The notes under the pieces were generated by a model. That model was not told the DNA's origin and searched no databases. It saw only the letters and a list, made by a program, of their open reading frames with translations. DNA of 64,000 nt from Eopsaltria australis (lineage: Eukaryota; Chordata; Aves; Passeriformes; Petroicidae). Position numbers and translations under genes: made by a program. Shown piece by piece: positions 37,801-47,029 of this stretch (its first letter is position 1; each line of letters begins with the position of its first letter). Location of the stretch: contig JAVTVJ010000653.1 of the NCBI GenBank assembly GCA_034509425.1, positions 372,001-436,000 of the forward strand. The letters run 5' to 3'.

Positions 37801-40800
37801 CCCCTCTCCCTGCCCTCCTGGCCCCCAGGGTCTCTGCTCTTTGCAGTTTTGGTGGCCACAGGGAAAGGGATCAGCTCAGGGGAGATCTCCAAAGCCAGGT
37901 CTGATGGACAGCGTGGGAATGTCCCTGTCCCCTGGCTCCACAGCCACGGGCAGGGGGTTCCCCAGAGGGGGCCCAGGCTTGTTTACCTGATACCCAGGAA
38001 CTGGGGGTGCTCTCCAGGGGCTGAGGTTGCACTCTCCTTCCTCAGGCTCTCCACGTGTGCCAGGGAGATGACAGTGGCTGAGACATACCAGGGGAGCCCA
38101 GTGACAGAGGTGGCCACCATCAGGAGGGACACGCAGAGGAGGTCCAGGTGGAAGCCTGCTCCTTTCTGCAGGAGAAAATGCAGCAGGGATGGGGACACCT
38201 TCCCACTTTCCCAGCCAGTTTGGGGTTCTGCTCTCCCCTGGATGCTTCCATGGGGCCCAGCCAGGACCTGGATCCTCCCCACTGGCTGGTGCTGCCTGTT
38301 CCCTGTCCCCTGTTCACCTGCAGCTTGTACTCCCTGCGGTTAAGGATGACAGCTGTGATCTGCTGGTCCATGAAAATGAGGATGGTGACGAGGACAGCAG
38401 GCACTGCAGACACCAGGCAGACCCACCATGGGTTGGCTCCGAAGGGGAAAACGATCCAGCCCCGTGCTGGGTTTGTGGGCTGTGGAGAGCAGAAGGGTCA
38501 TGGCAGCTGCCATCCACTTGTGGAGTGTGTGGCACAGCTGGGGGATGGGACCAGCCCCAGGTGCCCAAGCTGAAGCCCTACAGGCACCCAAGGATGCCTC
38601 ACCTCGGGAGTGGAAGAGCATCCTGACTCATCCTGGGGATGCTGCTGGGCAGAGTGACCCACCAGCCCCCTACAAGGACACCCTGGCCGTGGCAGAGCAG
38701 GGTGTTGCTCTTGGACACCACAAGCCAGGAGCTGGGCATGTGTCTGTGACAGCAGGTGGAGAGGTGGCCTTGGGCAGTGATGATGCTGAGCCCAAGGAGG
38801 TGAGTGCTGGCTGCTCTGGGGCACTGCCAGCCCCACTCCACACCCAGGCTGAGAAGCCCACACCCGGAGCTGAGCTTGTGGCTCTTGCTCCAGTGTGATC
38901 TGCATAACCCAGGACTGAGCCAGGTTATTTACAGTGCCTGGGATCAGCTGTGTTCAACCCTTTCTCATTTGCTGGGCTGCAGCCTGCACCCCTGTAGGAC
39001 TGGAGCCAGAGATAAGGACAGTGACAGCACAGGGGGATGGCTGCTGTGGTGGGCACGGCCCCATACCCTGACAGTGCCCTGCCCACCCTGCTGGCACCTT
39101 CAGCTCGCTGGGGACAAGGAGCTTGGGGGTCTCCAGGCCCAGGACAGCATCGATGGCACAGGAGACGAGGATGGCCAGAAGCACAGCGAAGTCGCTCACC
39201 AGCTTCCGCACCTGCACACAGAGAGGAGAGGGCTTGGCTGCTCCAGGAGCAGCCTTGGGGTGCAGCACCCAGAGCCATCCCCAGTGGGACAGGTGGCCAC
39301 TGCGGGGGCTGAAAGACGCTCACCCTCACAGGGAAGTAGCGGCTGCTCCTGAAGCGCTTGAGCACGGTGCAGAAGAGGAAGGTGGCCCCGAAGAGCAGGA
39401 AGGAGATGAGGGTGACATCGGGCACGTACTGGCAGCTGGTCCCCACGAGATGCCCACCTTGGTCCAGGCACTGGGTCCTGCTCAGCCCTGCCGGGGTGGC
39501 AGGAGGCTGCAGGGACAAGGTGGGCAGTGAGGAGGGGTCACACATGGACACTGGGCCCACCCTGCCCCTCACCCGCCTGCCTCGGAGCAGGGGCTGTACC
39601 TGCCAGGTGGCCAGGGGTGAGGCCAGCCACGTGTCATTCCCTGCAGAGCTGTGACCTGCAAAGTGACAGTTTGGTGCTATCAGATTGGTGCTGGTTTCAT
39701 CAGGATGACAGGGATGATGCTGCTATCAGGCTGGGTCCTCAAGCTCTTCCTGAGGGCTCAGGGTGCTGGATGGGGCCCCATGGGACCTCTGAGGCTCCAG
39801 CTCTGGCTGCTGCCTGGGGAGCATCAAAGGGGGGATGCCACTGTGAAGGGCTTGACTAAGTCACCAGACACTCAGAGGCACCACTGGCCCCAGGCTGGCT
39901 GATGCTTTTGGCACATGGTGTAGGTCCCATTTCCAGGGTCACTGTGGGTCATGTCATTTCCAGGGTCATGTTTTCAAGCCCCAGAAAACAGCCCCTGATT
40001 TACAGACTGGACTAGAAATGGCAGAGCAAACCCATCCAGGTGCCCCCTTCCTGGAGGCATCCAGGTGCCCCTCTGGCATCCCCCACCATCCTGGAGGCAT
40101 AGAAGATCTCTCTTTGCTCCCTGTACTGCCATGCCTGGCTCCTGGGCAGTTCCAGGAGGCAGGAGTAGATGGAGGGAAGTGGAGAAGGATACAATGTGGT
40201 CAGGCAGGTGAGGGATGGGATTAAACAGCCTCCTCCTCCAGTGCCTTCCCCCATCCAGCCAGGCAGCAGATTCCCAGTGGGATCCTGGGGCAGCAGCTTC
40301 CTGTTCCCCACCCGCCCACGGCTGCCTGGGCTCACCGGGGCTGGACAGGTTGCAGGTGCAGCTGTAGGAGGTGATGTTGTCCAGCCGGTACTGCCAGTTG
40401 ATGGGGAAGGCATCTGCCAGGCTCAGCATCTTCTTCAGGGAGTCGTAGATGAATATCAGGCTGATGAGTGCGCAGAAGCCTTCCTCGGTGAAGCGGGTGA
40501 AGTACCTCACCAGGTGACTGGCCTCGGTGGCCACCAGCACCACTCCAAAAAAGGCCACCCAGAGCCCGATCCAGAGGCGGAACTCCAGGTAGTCCAGACT
40601 ATGGTCCCTGGGGGAAAAGGGTGACTCAAAGGCCAATGACACCTGCCTGGAGTGATGGTGACCTGTGCCCCAGCTGGGGGACAGTGGGCTGAGATCAGTC
40701 CCTGACTGAACTCACTGGCTGAAGGAGAAGAGGAGGCGCTCAAAGACGAGCATGGGACCGGTGCTGCTCAGGATGGTCAGGGGTTGGCCCGAAAAGAGGC

Positions 40801-43800
40801 AGAAGACAAAGCCAGCAAAGGCTGTGCCCAGGAAGCTCTCCAGCACCCCCTGAAATGCAGGGAAGGGGTGCCAGGAGCCAGGCAGGTGCCAGTAGAGGCT
40901 GCGGGCCTCTCCCCAGAGCAGCACAGAACACAGGGTCAGTTCTAGGGACCACGGGGGAGGGAGGCAGAATTCAGGTGATGCTCAGGATGTCCTGGGGGTG
41001 CTGGTAGGGGATGGGCACCTCTGGTTGGGTTGTTACCAGTCACCCCCGGCCACACTGACCTGCATGTTGGCAGTTGCATCCCCCAGCATACCCCCAAAGG
41101 TGATGGCATTGGTGACAGTTGCCAGGTAGATGTAGAGCACTGCTGAGAGGCACTGAGGGTGCAGGGCATCGGAGAAGTCACTGCCATACCATGGTGCCTT
41201 CCTCCGGATGTCTCGCAGCAGCCCCCCAAAAAGCCTGGGGAGGAGGAGAAGGGAGGTCCCAGAGCAGGCCCCACAGAGAGCTGCACAGCAAGGGATTGTC
41301 CCTTCCCCTAGATACAGCAGCTCAGAGGGGCTTGGACATGGTGGCCCCATGAGAAGCAGTGACCTGCACCAAATCCAGCACCCTGCTGCACCTCCCGCTG
41401 CCCTTCCAGACACTGACCTGCCTGTCCTCTCCAGCTCCTCCCCAGAGTGTAGGTGCCCTGGGCTGGCTCTGTCCCCAGCTGCTGTCATGTCCCCATTGCC
41501 ATGTGGCTGCTGGTCCAGTGGGTCCACAGTGGTCCTGTGGCAGAGAAGAGCCTGAGACAGCAGGCTTCAGGCCGGGACTCTCAGGACCCAGCTGCATTTA
41601 GGGGACACTAGGATAGGAAAGGGAGAATGGGGAGAGGACAGGGGTGCAAACAGGGCTTGTGTATCCCCTGATAACGGGGAAGAGAAAGATCAGGAAGAGG
41701 AGGAGAGATGGCAGATAATGATCTTCTAAGGTTTCCTTCAACCCAACCACGGTTTCCTCTGGCAAGCCCTGGAGGCAGCCCTTGCAGGATTGGTTTTAGT
41801 GGAGGAGCTGGGCAGAGCCCAGGGTGTCCTGCTCAGAGGATGAGTTTCATACGTGAGTGCTGAATCCCAGTGTTCCCATCAGGATTTGCCATCCAGTGCC
41901 AAGTGGGACAGCAATACTAGAAGCAGGGGGACCAAAGCTGTGGCCATTGGCAGGACCTGTGGAGGGGCCTGGCTGGGGGGACGCCCCTGCTCCTGTGCAG
42001 CTTCGTCCCCACGGGGATGGAAGTTCCAGTGTCACAGACACAGGTATCCCTGTGGGACCCTGCAGAGGGGCTGGCAGGGGTTGGGTGCCCTCCCTCCAGC
42101 CCACCTCTTGCATGGGGATGGCAGATGGCTTGGCGGAGGAATTCGGGCACCAGGGTCCCATTTCCCAGGAGGAAGCACAATCATCTCGTCCAGGAATGCC
42201 TCTATCCCTGCCATGAGGTCCTCTCGGTGCTCAGCCTGCCGGGCAACCCTTTGGAAGAGCTGTGGGGAGATGCCGTGGTTTAACCCTGCATTCATCCACT
42301 TGGAACCTTCCTCCCAGCCTGCAGCCATTACCAGGAAACAAACCCATCCACTCCAGGGCAACAGGTGCCCTACAGCCTGCAAACCCACCCAAGCTTTTGT
42401 CTTCTTCTCCTGGGCAAGGGAGGCCACCAGCTCACCCCGTCCTCTGCCCTCCACTGCAGTCTGCAGAGGAGAGGAGTCCTGGTGTGCCCATTCCAGGCCC
42501 ATCCCACCCACGGCTGCTGTGCCAGCCTCACCTCATCTGTCAGCAGTGTGGCCATGGCCCTGCCAACCTCGTGGTAGGCTTTCACTTTGGAGGGGCCCAG
42601 CAGGATGAAAAGGAACCTGTGGCAAGACAGCACATCAGCAGAGCAGCCCTCTCCTCCCCAGGAATGCTTCTCTAGGGGGGATGTGGAGATGCTGGGCAGG
42701 CCTGGGGGACTTCTGCCACCCTAAAAGTGGGGTTGGGGGCAGAAGACAAGATACATGTCTGCATTCATGCTGCCACTGCATGGAAACCTCACAGAGATCA
42801 TGGGACACCAGGACCCCGGCTGGATCACAAGGGTCTGCAGAAATCCAGACTGGGAGGTGTAGGGGAGCAGGTCTTCAGGGCAGAGGAGGAGAAATCCTCA
42901 GCTGGGGGTGTCTGTGGCATCGTTTCCCTGGGAATGTTGCTCGCAGGCAGGATGCTGGAGTGTTAGGGAAGGAGATCTTGCCAGCAGCACAGGCAGCAGG
43001 TTTGACAGGACTCTGGGGACTCTGGAGACTGGAAAGAGAGCTCAGAGGCCTTGGTAAAATATGGTGAAAATCCCACACTTGAGAGGATGGTGCAAAATTT
43101 CCAGAGGGACAATCCAGACAAATGTTTAACTGAGTTCTCTATGCCTTTCCAAAACTGGCAGGAATGGTTACAGTCCTGGAACACTGAGGTTGTCAAGCAG
43201 TTCCTGTGACTGTACCCTGAGCAAACCCCCAGAGAGGGGGCAGGGAAACTCCTCTGGCAGAGCAAGTGGGACTTGACAGAACCCCCTGATGCTGCAGTCC
43301 TCTGGACCCTGCTCCAAAGGGTGAGAGGTGACAGCTGCTATGTGGGATTGCTTTCACCCAGGCATCTGCACCGAGGCAATGGGAAAACCTTAAGACCCTA
43401 GAGATGGATCTGAATGAGAGACAGCCCTGTGGCAGTGGCTGCACCTGTGGAACAGCCTGGCATGGCCAGCAAAGGGGATGGCACCCTGGGCAAAGGGATG
43501 GATAGGGACAAGTTCTCCCTCCCCTCTGGTTTGGGGGAGAAAAATGCAGGGCAAGGGATTATCCTGAAACCCTCGAGACCCAGGGGCATTCATGGGGATT
43601 TGTCACCCAGCTCCCGCGGCGGAGAGAGCAGCGGGTGGGTGGATGTGTGTCCTGCTCCTCCCAGCTCCTGGGGACGGCTGCTCTGGGCAGTGACCAGGAG
43701 GTGGCAATGTCCCTCCTGAGCCCCGTCTGCTTCCTCCGCGCGCTTCCTAAGGGAGTCCCCAGCTGAAGGCAGCACTGCCCTCACGGCTTCAGACGATGCA

Positions 43801-46800
43801 TTCCTCAGCCAGGGGGAAACCATGGGGACCTCCTGCCCTGCTGCTCTCCCCCCACCCCGTCCCACCACTCAGGAGAACAGCGGGAGGGCAAAAGTCTCCT
43901 AAAAGCCTGCATCCCGCCCCCTCCGCCGGCCCCCAAGCTCCCGGCAATAAGTGGAGAGCATCCAGAACCAACTAAGGACAGGGAATGCAGAGCCCAGTGG
44001 GAATGACCCGGGGGATGTCCCTTCCAGGCTGCTTAATGGATGCTCTACACTCAATCTGTTCTGGAGTGCTCCTGAGAGATGGGAAAAGCAGGAGGGGAAG
44101 CAGTGAGACAGGATTCTGTGACTGCATGTGGCACTGGGTGTCATTCCCTTTGCTTTGGATGAGCAAAGCCTTGTCTGGTGTGGGAGGAAATGGGGACACA
44201 GGGACGGGGGAAGGCACATCGGCCGTGCTCTGTTACCTGCTTGGAAGAGAAACCTCAGCCAGTGAGCCGAGGGATACCCCACGCCTGAGGCGAATGAAGG
44301 CAGTGAAGGGCTTTTCCAGGAATTCAACTTCCCCGACAGCAATGTGGGCTGCTTCAGCCCCCGGCGGGACCTTCTTCTTAAATCTGTTTCTCAGCTGAAA
44401 GGAAAGGGATGCAGCAGCTGGGTACTCAGGATGCCGTGGCTGGGCATTCAGGATGCAGGAGCTGCTCCCAGCCCAACTCCAGGCTGCCATACCTGCTCCT
44501 TGAGAGGCGTTTTGGAGAGCTGGGTTCTGGGCTCTGACCTGCCTTTGGCTTTCCCTGCAAAGAAAGAGAGGAAGCAGCAAAATCCATGTGCGGGCGAACG
44601 GCCAGCATGGGTCCTGCCCCCGGCTGGAGGCAGCGGGGGATGCCTGGTGGGACGGTCGGGTTTCCTACCTCGGCAGGGAGAGAGACCCAGCCCGGCCAGG
44701 AGCTGCAGCAGGGATTTTGTAGGCTGGTGCTGCGGCTGGAGGAGCAGGAGGGCTGCCAGGCGCTCCCTCAGTGCAGGCTGCAGCTCTGCTTCCTCGGGCT
44801 GCTCAGAGAGTGCTTTGTCTGCATCAGGGACAGGTAGAGCTCTGAGTCCCCCTGGGTCACTGCCCACTGGGGAGCTGCTCAGGGGAAAACCCCCTTAGCT
44901 GGAGCAGCAGCCACCCCCCCAGGTACCCAGCTGTCATTCATCAGTGCTGTTCTGTAGGTTCCTCCTGGTGGCCTGTCCCTCTTTGGTGTCCAGCCCACCC
45001 CCAGGAGATGACCTTTGCATTACCCACGTACTGATTATTTCCTTGAAACTGGTGGCATCCAGATCCAGGAGCATTGTCCCCTTCTGCAGGCAGGCTCTCA
45101 GCTGGAACAGGCTGTGCAGGGACAGAGCTGGGACATGGGGTGCGCTCCAGCGCTCTGCACCATCCTCCACCTTCTCCTCGAACTTTATCCACCTGCCCAG
45201 GGACATGTGTGGGGTCAGTGGCAGGGTGAGTCCTGTGCCCCGTGCCAGGCAGTGGGAACTGGAGCCTGGGTCCATCTTTGAGCTTGGCATGGGGCTGGCA
45301 CAGGCAGGGAGGGGTTGGGTGGCTCAGAGGGGCCTGCAGGTGGGTCACAGTGTAGGGGCAGCTGGACAGACAAAGTGTTCACACCCCCATTCTTGCAGAC
45401 CCACACCCCGCTAAGGTCTGATCAGGGGAATTCCAAATGTAAAGAGGTGACAGAAGGGTTCAGGTTTGAAGGGACCCTAAAGATCATCTCATCCCAACCT
45501 CTCCACCAGGGGCAGGGACACCTTCCGAGTGCCATCCAGCCTGGCCTTGAACACTTCTAGGGATGGGGCAGCCACAGCTTCTCTGGGCAATCTGTGCCAG
45601 GGCCTCCCCACTCTCACAGGGAAGAATTTCTTCCCAATATCCCATCTAATGGTGATCTCTGCCAGTGGGAAGCCATTCCTACTTGTGCTGTTGCTCCAAG
45701 CCCTTGTCCAAAGTCCCTCTCCAGCTCTCCTGGAGCCCCTTTAGGCACTGGAAGGGCCTCTAAGGTCTCCCAGGCCTCACTTTCTCCAGGCTAAACAACA
45801 CCCCACCTCTCTCATCCTGTCTCCATAGCAGAGCTGTCCCAAAAGAGCTGTTCCAGCCTTTGAATAATTTCCATGGTTTCCTTTGGATGTGCTTCAACAG
45901 GAGCTGGATGTGGTGCCCCAGGGCAGTCTCACACAAAGCAGAACAGAGGGAGCACCCCCTCCTCACCCTGCTGCCCATGGTGCAGCCCAGGATACACTCA
46001 GCTTTCTGCACAGTGTGGTGTTTTTTCTCGACAAGTGCACAGTGCTGGCTGATGTCTCATCTGTCACCCACCAGCACCCCCCCAATCATTTTCTGCTCCC
46101 AGCCCATCCATTCCCCCAGCTGTGCTGGGGCTGGGGGTGGCCCTGCCATTAGCAGCGCTTGCTGGAGTCAGAACAGAAGTGTCTTGAGCTGTTTCCACGC
46201 TCGGGCCATGCCAAATATTTTAACGCCGGGCACAGACAGAGCTTCCCTTTGTCCCCGTGGGTGGGCGCGCAGCCGCGGGGTGCTCGTCGTGCTGCACGGG
46301 CAGAGCGTGCCCCGGCCCCGCAGGCTCCTGCCCAGGGGCAGCCGTGCGGGAACAAAGGGGCTGAGCGCCGGGGAGAGCCACAGCCCGGCGGCTTTGGTCC
46401 CCACAGACCCTCCGACCCCGGGGGAAGACCCACTGCTGTCCCGAGACCCCCATGGCCCGTGTCCCTGTGCCCCTGCCAGGTGCTGGAGGGGTGCTATGGG
46501 GCACGGGGACATCCAGCGCCGGCGCAGCCGCTGGAGCCTTGGAGAGGCAGCAGAGAGGAGCAGGAGGAAGGGCGCTGTGCCCGGCCTGCCTGACATCCTG
46601 CCCTCTCCCATGAAATTGTCAGCCCAGCGTGGGCACTGGCGGGGCACAGCCCTGCCTTGGGGCTGAGGCTGGGGAGCCGCCAGCCTCGGGACATGCCCTG
46701 GGCTCCAGCTGGGCTCCCAAAGTGTGGCCCAGCAGCTTTGTTCTCGCAGGTGTGCCTACCTGGCCATCTCCCTCCACTGCAGCCCCGCCGGGGTGCTGAG

Positions 46801-46857
46801 GAGCTGGTTGAGCTGGATGAAGAGCAGCGGGCAGGTGGCGTCCCCCTTCTCCTCCCA
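34797..46857 (-). CDS. SLC4A9: SLC4A9 (anion exchanger 4, bicarbonate transporter family)
   Basis: Twenty-one coding exons were placed by conserved SLC4 peptides and GT/AG sites with continuous phase: 46857..46760, 45192..45032, 44818..44669, 44554..44493, 44394..44237, 42616..42532, 42259..42105, 41534..41418, 41234..41060, 40849..40716, 40607..40336, 39655..39600, 39506..39324, 39211..39098, 38479..38318, 38165..37987, 37755..37683, 36560..36492, 35629..35456, 35097..34951, 34847..34797. They total 2,775 bp, 924 codons plus stop; mammalian AE4 is about 950-990 residues, so some 40-60 N-terminal residues are missing. Exons 1-8 form the cytoplasmic domain ([32 protein letters not shown]) and exons 9-20 the multi-pass membrane domain ([36 protein letters not shown]). 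The protein ends INLSVN. AE4 is a basolateral transporter of renal and glandular epithelia; its ion coupling is debated in the literature. HBEGF lies divergently upstream. Confidence 0.94.
34951..35097 (-). CDS. SLC4A9: SLC4A9 coding exon c20
   Basis: This exon is 147 bp. It encodes [20 protein letters not shown] and SWLD, then a Pro/Arg/Glu-rich cytoplasmic tail. The acceptor is GGCCGCAG|CTG. The donor GAGGAG|GTCGGT is not strong but is supported by the in-phase terminal exon. Reading through it instead would continue an open, unconserved GC-rich frame. Confidence 0.9.
35456..35629 (-). CDS. SLC4A9: SLC4A9 coding exon c19
   Basis: This exon is 174 bp. It encodes [37 protein letters not shown] and the helix [19 protein letters not shown]. 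The acceptor is CGCCGCAG|CTC and the donor GTGATG|GTATGA. Confidence 0.97.
36492..36560 (-). CDS. SLC4A9: SLC4A9 coding exon c18
   Basis: This exon is 69 bp, 23 codons. It encodes [20 protein letters not shown] and SIQ, the conserved PMPVLYG element. The acceptor CTCACAG is followed upstream, within about 20 bases, by the intronic minisatellite at 36577-36867. The donor is ATCCAG|GTGAGG. Confidence 0.96.
36577..36867. repeat. Intronic minisatellite, 37-38 bp unit, about 8 copies
   Basis: The core GGATCAGCAGGGCTGCTCCC, followed by TGGGG(G/A)TCCAGGGATG, recurs with ATCAG at 36582, 36619, 36657, 36695, 36733, 36771, 36808 and 36845. Copies differ by single bases (CTGCTC/CTGGTC; GGTCC/GATTC). 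It lies in the SLC4A9 intron upstream of exon c18, nearly touching its acceptor. The long plus-strand open frames across it are repeat artefacts. Confidence 0.95.
36895..37300 (-). mobile_element. CR1 LINE fragment (minus orientation), in an SLC4A9 intron
   Basis: Degraded CR1 reverse-transcriptase-region sequence. The minus strand reads GATTTGCAGATGGCACCAAG, a remnant of the ADDTKL-coding region. The plus strand shows the typical chain 'CATCTGCAAA ... GATGAGGATATTAAATAGGA ... TCCATTTGGACATTGG ... CCAATTCCTGATCCA'. It is broken and non-coding. Limits are approximate. Confidence 0.75.
37683..37755 (-). CDS. SLC4A9: SLC4A9 coding exon c17
   Basis: This exon is 73 bp. It encodes [19 protein letters not shown] and ATVLK, a membrane helix conserved across SLC4. 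The acceptor is CCACAG|G and the donor CTCAAG|GTAGGA. Confidence 0.96.
37987..38165 (-). CDS. SLC4A9: SLC4A9 coding exon c16
   Basis: This exon is 179 bp. It encodes [39 protein letters not shown] and the hydrophilic loop ending GEHPQFLGI(R). All are near-invariant SLC4 motifs. The acceptor is CCTGCAG|AAA and the donor ATCAG|GTAAAC. Confidence 0.97.
38318..38479 (-). CDS. SLC4A9: SLC4A9 coding exon c15
   Basis: This exon is 162 bp. It encodes [19 protein letters not shown] and TM8 with [16 protein letters not shown]. The Asp in FMDQQ lies where AE1 has its transport-critical Glu (MEAQIT) and matches the Asp of Na+-coupled SLC4 members. The acceptor is TCCACAG|CCC and the donor CTGCAG|GTGAAC. 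Confidence 0.97.
39098..39211 (-). CDS. SLC4A9: SLC4A9 coding exon c14
   Basis: This exon is 114 bp. It encodes [34 protein letters not shown] and SELK, which is SLC4 TM7 and following. The acceptor is GTGCAG|GTG. The donor GAAG|GTGCCA is weak but is the only one that joins to c15 in phase. Confidence 0.93.
39324..39506 (-). CDS. SLC4A9: SLC4A9 coding exon c13
   Basis: This exon is 183 bp. It encodes the rest of the extracellular loop with cysteines (QCLDQGG...TSCQYVPD), then a membrane helix [20 protein letters not shown] and [11 protein letters not shown]. The acceptor is CCTGCAG|CCT and the donor GAGG|GTGAGC. Confidence 0.94.
39600..39655 (-). CDS. SLC4A9: SLC4A9 coding exon c12
   Basis: This exon is 56 bp and encodes the extracellular-loop piece [18 protein letters not shown], with a further sequon (NDT). 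The acceptor is TTTGCAG|GT and the donor TGGCAG|GTACAG. Sequence conservation is low here; support is phase, splice sites and position. Confidence 0.85.
40336..40607 (-). CDS. SLC4A9: SLC4A9 coding exon c11
   Basis: This exon is 272 bp, the longest coding exon. It encodes [20 protein letters not shown], then [25 protein letters not shown] and the start of the large extracellular loop ([14 protein letters not shown]) with two N-glycosylation sequons (NIT, NLS). The acceptor is CCCCCAG|G and the donor CCCCG|GTGAGC. Confidence 0.97.
40716..40849 (-). CDS. SLC4A9: SLC4A9 coding exon c10
   Basis: This exon is 134 bp. It encodes [20 protein letters not shown] and [20 protein letters not shown], the TM2-TM3 region with the near-invariant SLC4 substrate-site loop. 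The acceptor is TTTCAG|GGG and the donor AGCCA|GTGAGT. Confidence 0.97.
41060..41234 (-). CDS. SLC4A9: SLC4A9 coding exon c9
   Basis: This exon is 175 bp. It encodes [20 protein letters not shown], then the first membrane helix [20 protein letters not shown] and TNAITFGG with GDATANMQ. The motif set is specific to SLC4. The acceptor is CCCCAG|G and the donor ATGCAG|GTCAGT. Confidence 0.97.
41418..41534 (-). CDS. SLC4A9: SLC4A9 coding exon c8
   Basis: This exon is 117 bp, phase 2 at both ends, so it could be skipped without a frameshift. It encodes the hydrophilic linker [16 protein letters not shown]... to GEELERTG(R) between the cytoplasmic and membrane domains. The acceptor is CCACAG|GACC and the donor GGCAG|GTCAGT. 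Human AE4 has a linker of similar length ending RTGR. Confidence 0.9.
41715..41752 (+). repeat. Possible CR1 3'-end scrap
   Basis: ATGATCTTCTAAGGTTTCCT followed by TCAACCCAACC resembles the CR1 terminus (GATGATCTTTAAGGTCCCTT...). Only about 35 bp match, so this is tentative. Confidence 0.35.
42105..42259 (-). CDS. SLC4A9: SLC4A9 coding exon c7
   Basis: This exon is 155 bp. It encodes [36 protein letters not shown] and ARIPPP, matching the SLC4 dimerisation-arm region. The acceptor is CCCACAG|CTC and the donor AAGAG|GTGGGC, phase 2. Confidence 0.95.
42532..42616 (-). CDS. SLC4A9: SLC4A9 coding exon c6
   Basis: This exon is 85 bp. It encodes (R)[20 protein letters not shown] and MATLLTDE, the conserved core strand and helix of the SLC4 cytoplasmic domain. 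The acceptor is GCCACAG|G and the donor GATGAG|GTGAGG. Confidence 0.96.
42617..44236 (-). other. SLC4A9: SLC4A9 intron between c5 and c6
   Basis: This is a 1.6 kb intron, the longest in the gene. Both flanking exon junctions are in phase. I see no additional exon, repeat family or RNA gene. The open frames on both strands are GC-driven shadows. Confidence 0.8.
44237..44394 (-). CDS. SLC4A9: SLC4A9 coding exon c5
   Basis: This exon is 158 bp. It encodes [20 protein letters not shown], then [16 protein letters not shown] and AEVSLPS(R), all clearly SLC4. The acceptor is CCTTTCAG|CTG and the donor AGCAG|GTAACA, phase 2. Confidence 0.95.
44493..44554 (-). CDS. SLC4A9: SLC4A9 coding exon c4
   Basis: This small exon is 62 bp. 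It is Lys/Arg-rich ([20 protein letters not shown]) and lies in the variable linker of the cytoplasmic domain. The acceptor is TTTGCAG|GG and the donor GAGCAG|GTATGG. Phase agrees with both neighbours. Confidence 0.88.
44669..44818 (-). CDS. SLC4A9: SLC4A9 coding exon c3
   Basis: This exon is 150 bp. It encodes [20 protein letters not shown], then a Leu/Gln-rich segment and [14 protein letters not shown], in the less conserved part of the cytoplasmic domain. The acceptor is GATGCAG|ACAAAG and the donor CCGAG|GTAGGA, phase 1. Conservation is weaker, but phase and position fit. Confidence 0.85.
45032..45192 (-). CDS. SLC4A9: SLC4A9 coding exon c2
   Basis: This exon is 161 bp. It encodes [31 protein letters not shown] and [13 protein letters not shown], the hallmark block of SLC4 cytoplasmic domains. 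The acceptor is GGGCAG|G. The donor chosen is ATCA|GTACGT because it alone gives the phase needed by c3; an alternative GT six bases on (TACG|TGGGT region) does not. Confidence 0.9.
45455..46135 (-). mobile_element. CR1 LINE 3' end (minus orientation), in an SLC4A9 intron
   Basis: About 680 bp of CR1 in antisense. It runs from the 3' terminal region (GAAGGGACCCTAAAGATCAT...) through the GGGAAGAATTTCTTCCCAAT block and TTTCTCCAGGCTAAACAAC to the more 5' segment ending near AGCACCCCCCCAATCATTTT. It is a typical 5'-truncated copy without coding capacity, located in the intron between SLC4A9 exons c1 and c2. Confidence 0.85.
46190..46560. promoter_or_regulatory. CpG-dense patch inside the SLC4A9 5' intron
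   Basis: A local CpG-rich block (GTGGGCGCGCAGCCGCGGGG and neighbours) lies between the first recognised exon (ending 46,760) and exon c2, next to the CR1 copy. It could be an internal promoter, an unrecognised 5' exon region or simple GC drift. No TATA or coding evidence was seen. Confidence 0.4.
46760..46857 (-). CDS. SLC4A9: SLC4A9 first recognised coding exon (5' boundary uncertain)
   Basis: The peptide [11 protein letters not shown]...WREMAR is the conserved start of the SLC4 cytoplasmic domain. The donor GCCAG|GTAGGC at 46759 is clear, and R is completed by the next exon. The 5' edge given here uses CCCTGCAG|TGGGAG. Another acceptor (CCTCCAG at 46898) is possible. The frame also stays open to ATGs at 47028 and 47016, so this could instead be one longer initiating exon (46760-47028). 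Confidence 0.65.
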
Positions 46858-47029
46858 CTGCAGGGCGGCACCAGCTCGCCTGGCCGCTGTGGCTGTGCTG
46901 GAGGGGAAGATGCTACAGCCGAAAGCCTGTGAGGGAGCTCCAGGGCTGCTGCACTCTGGTCTGGGCTGTGAGCAGCTGTCTACTGCCCGCAGAGCCGTGC
47001 CACCCGCCCCGGGCATGTGGGCTCGCATG

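Noticed and set aside
41418..41534. Idea that the SLC4A9 linker exon is absent and c7 joins directly to c9
   Set aside because: c7 to c9 is in phase, but a well-formed 117 bp exon with both splice sites and the ELERTGR ending is present between them, so it was included.
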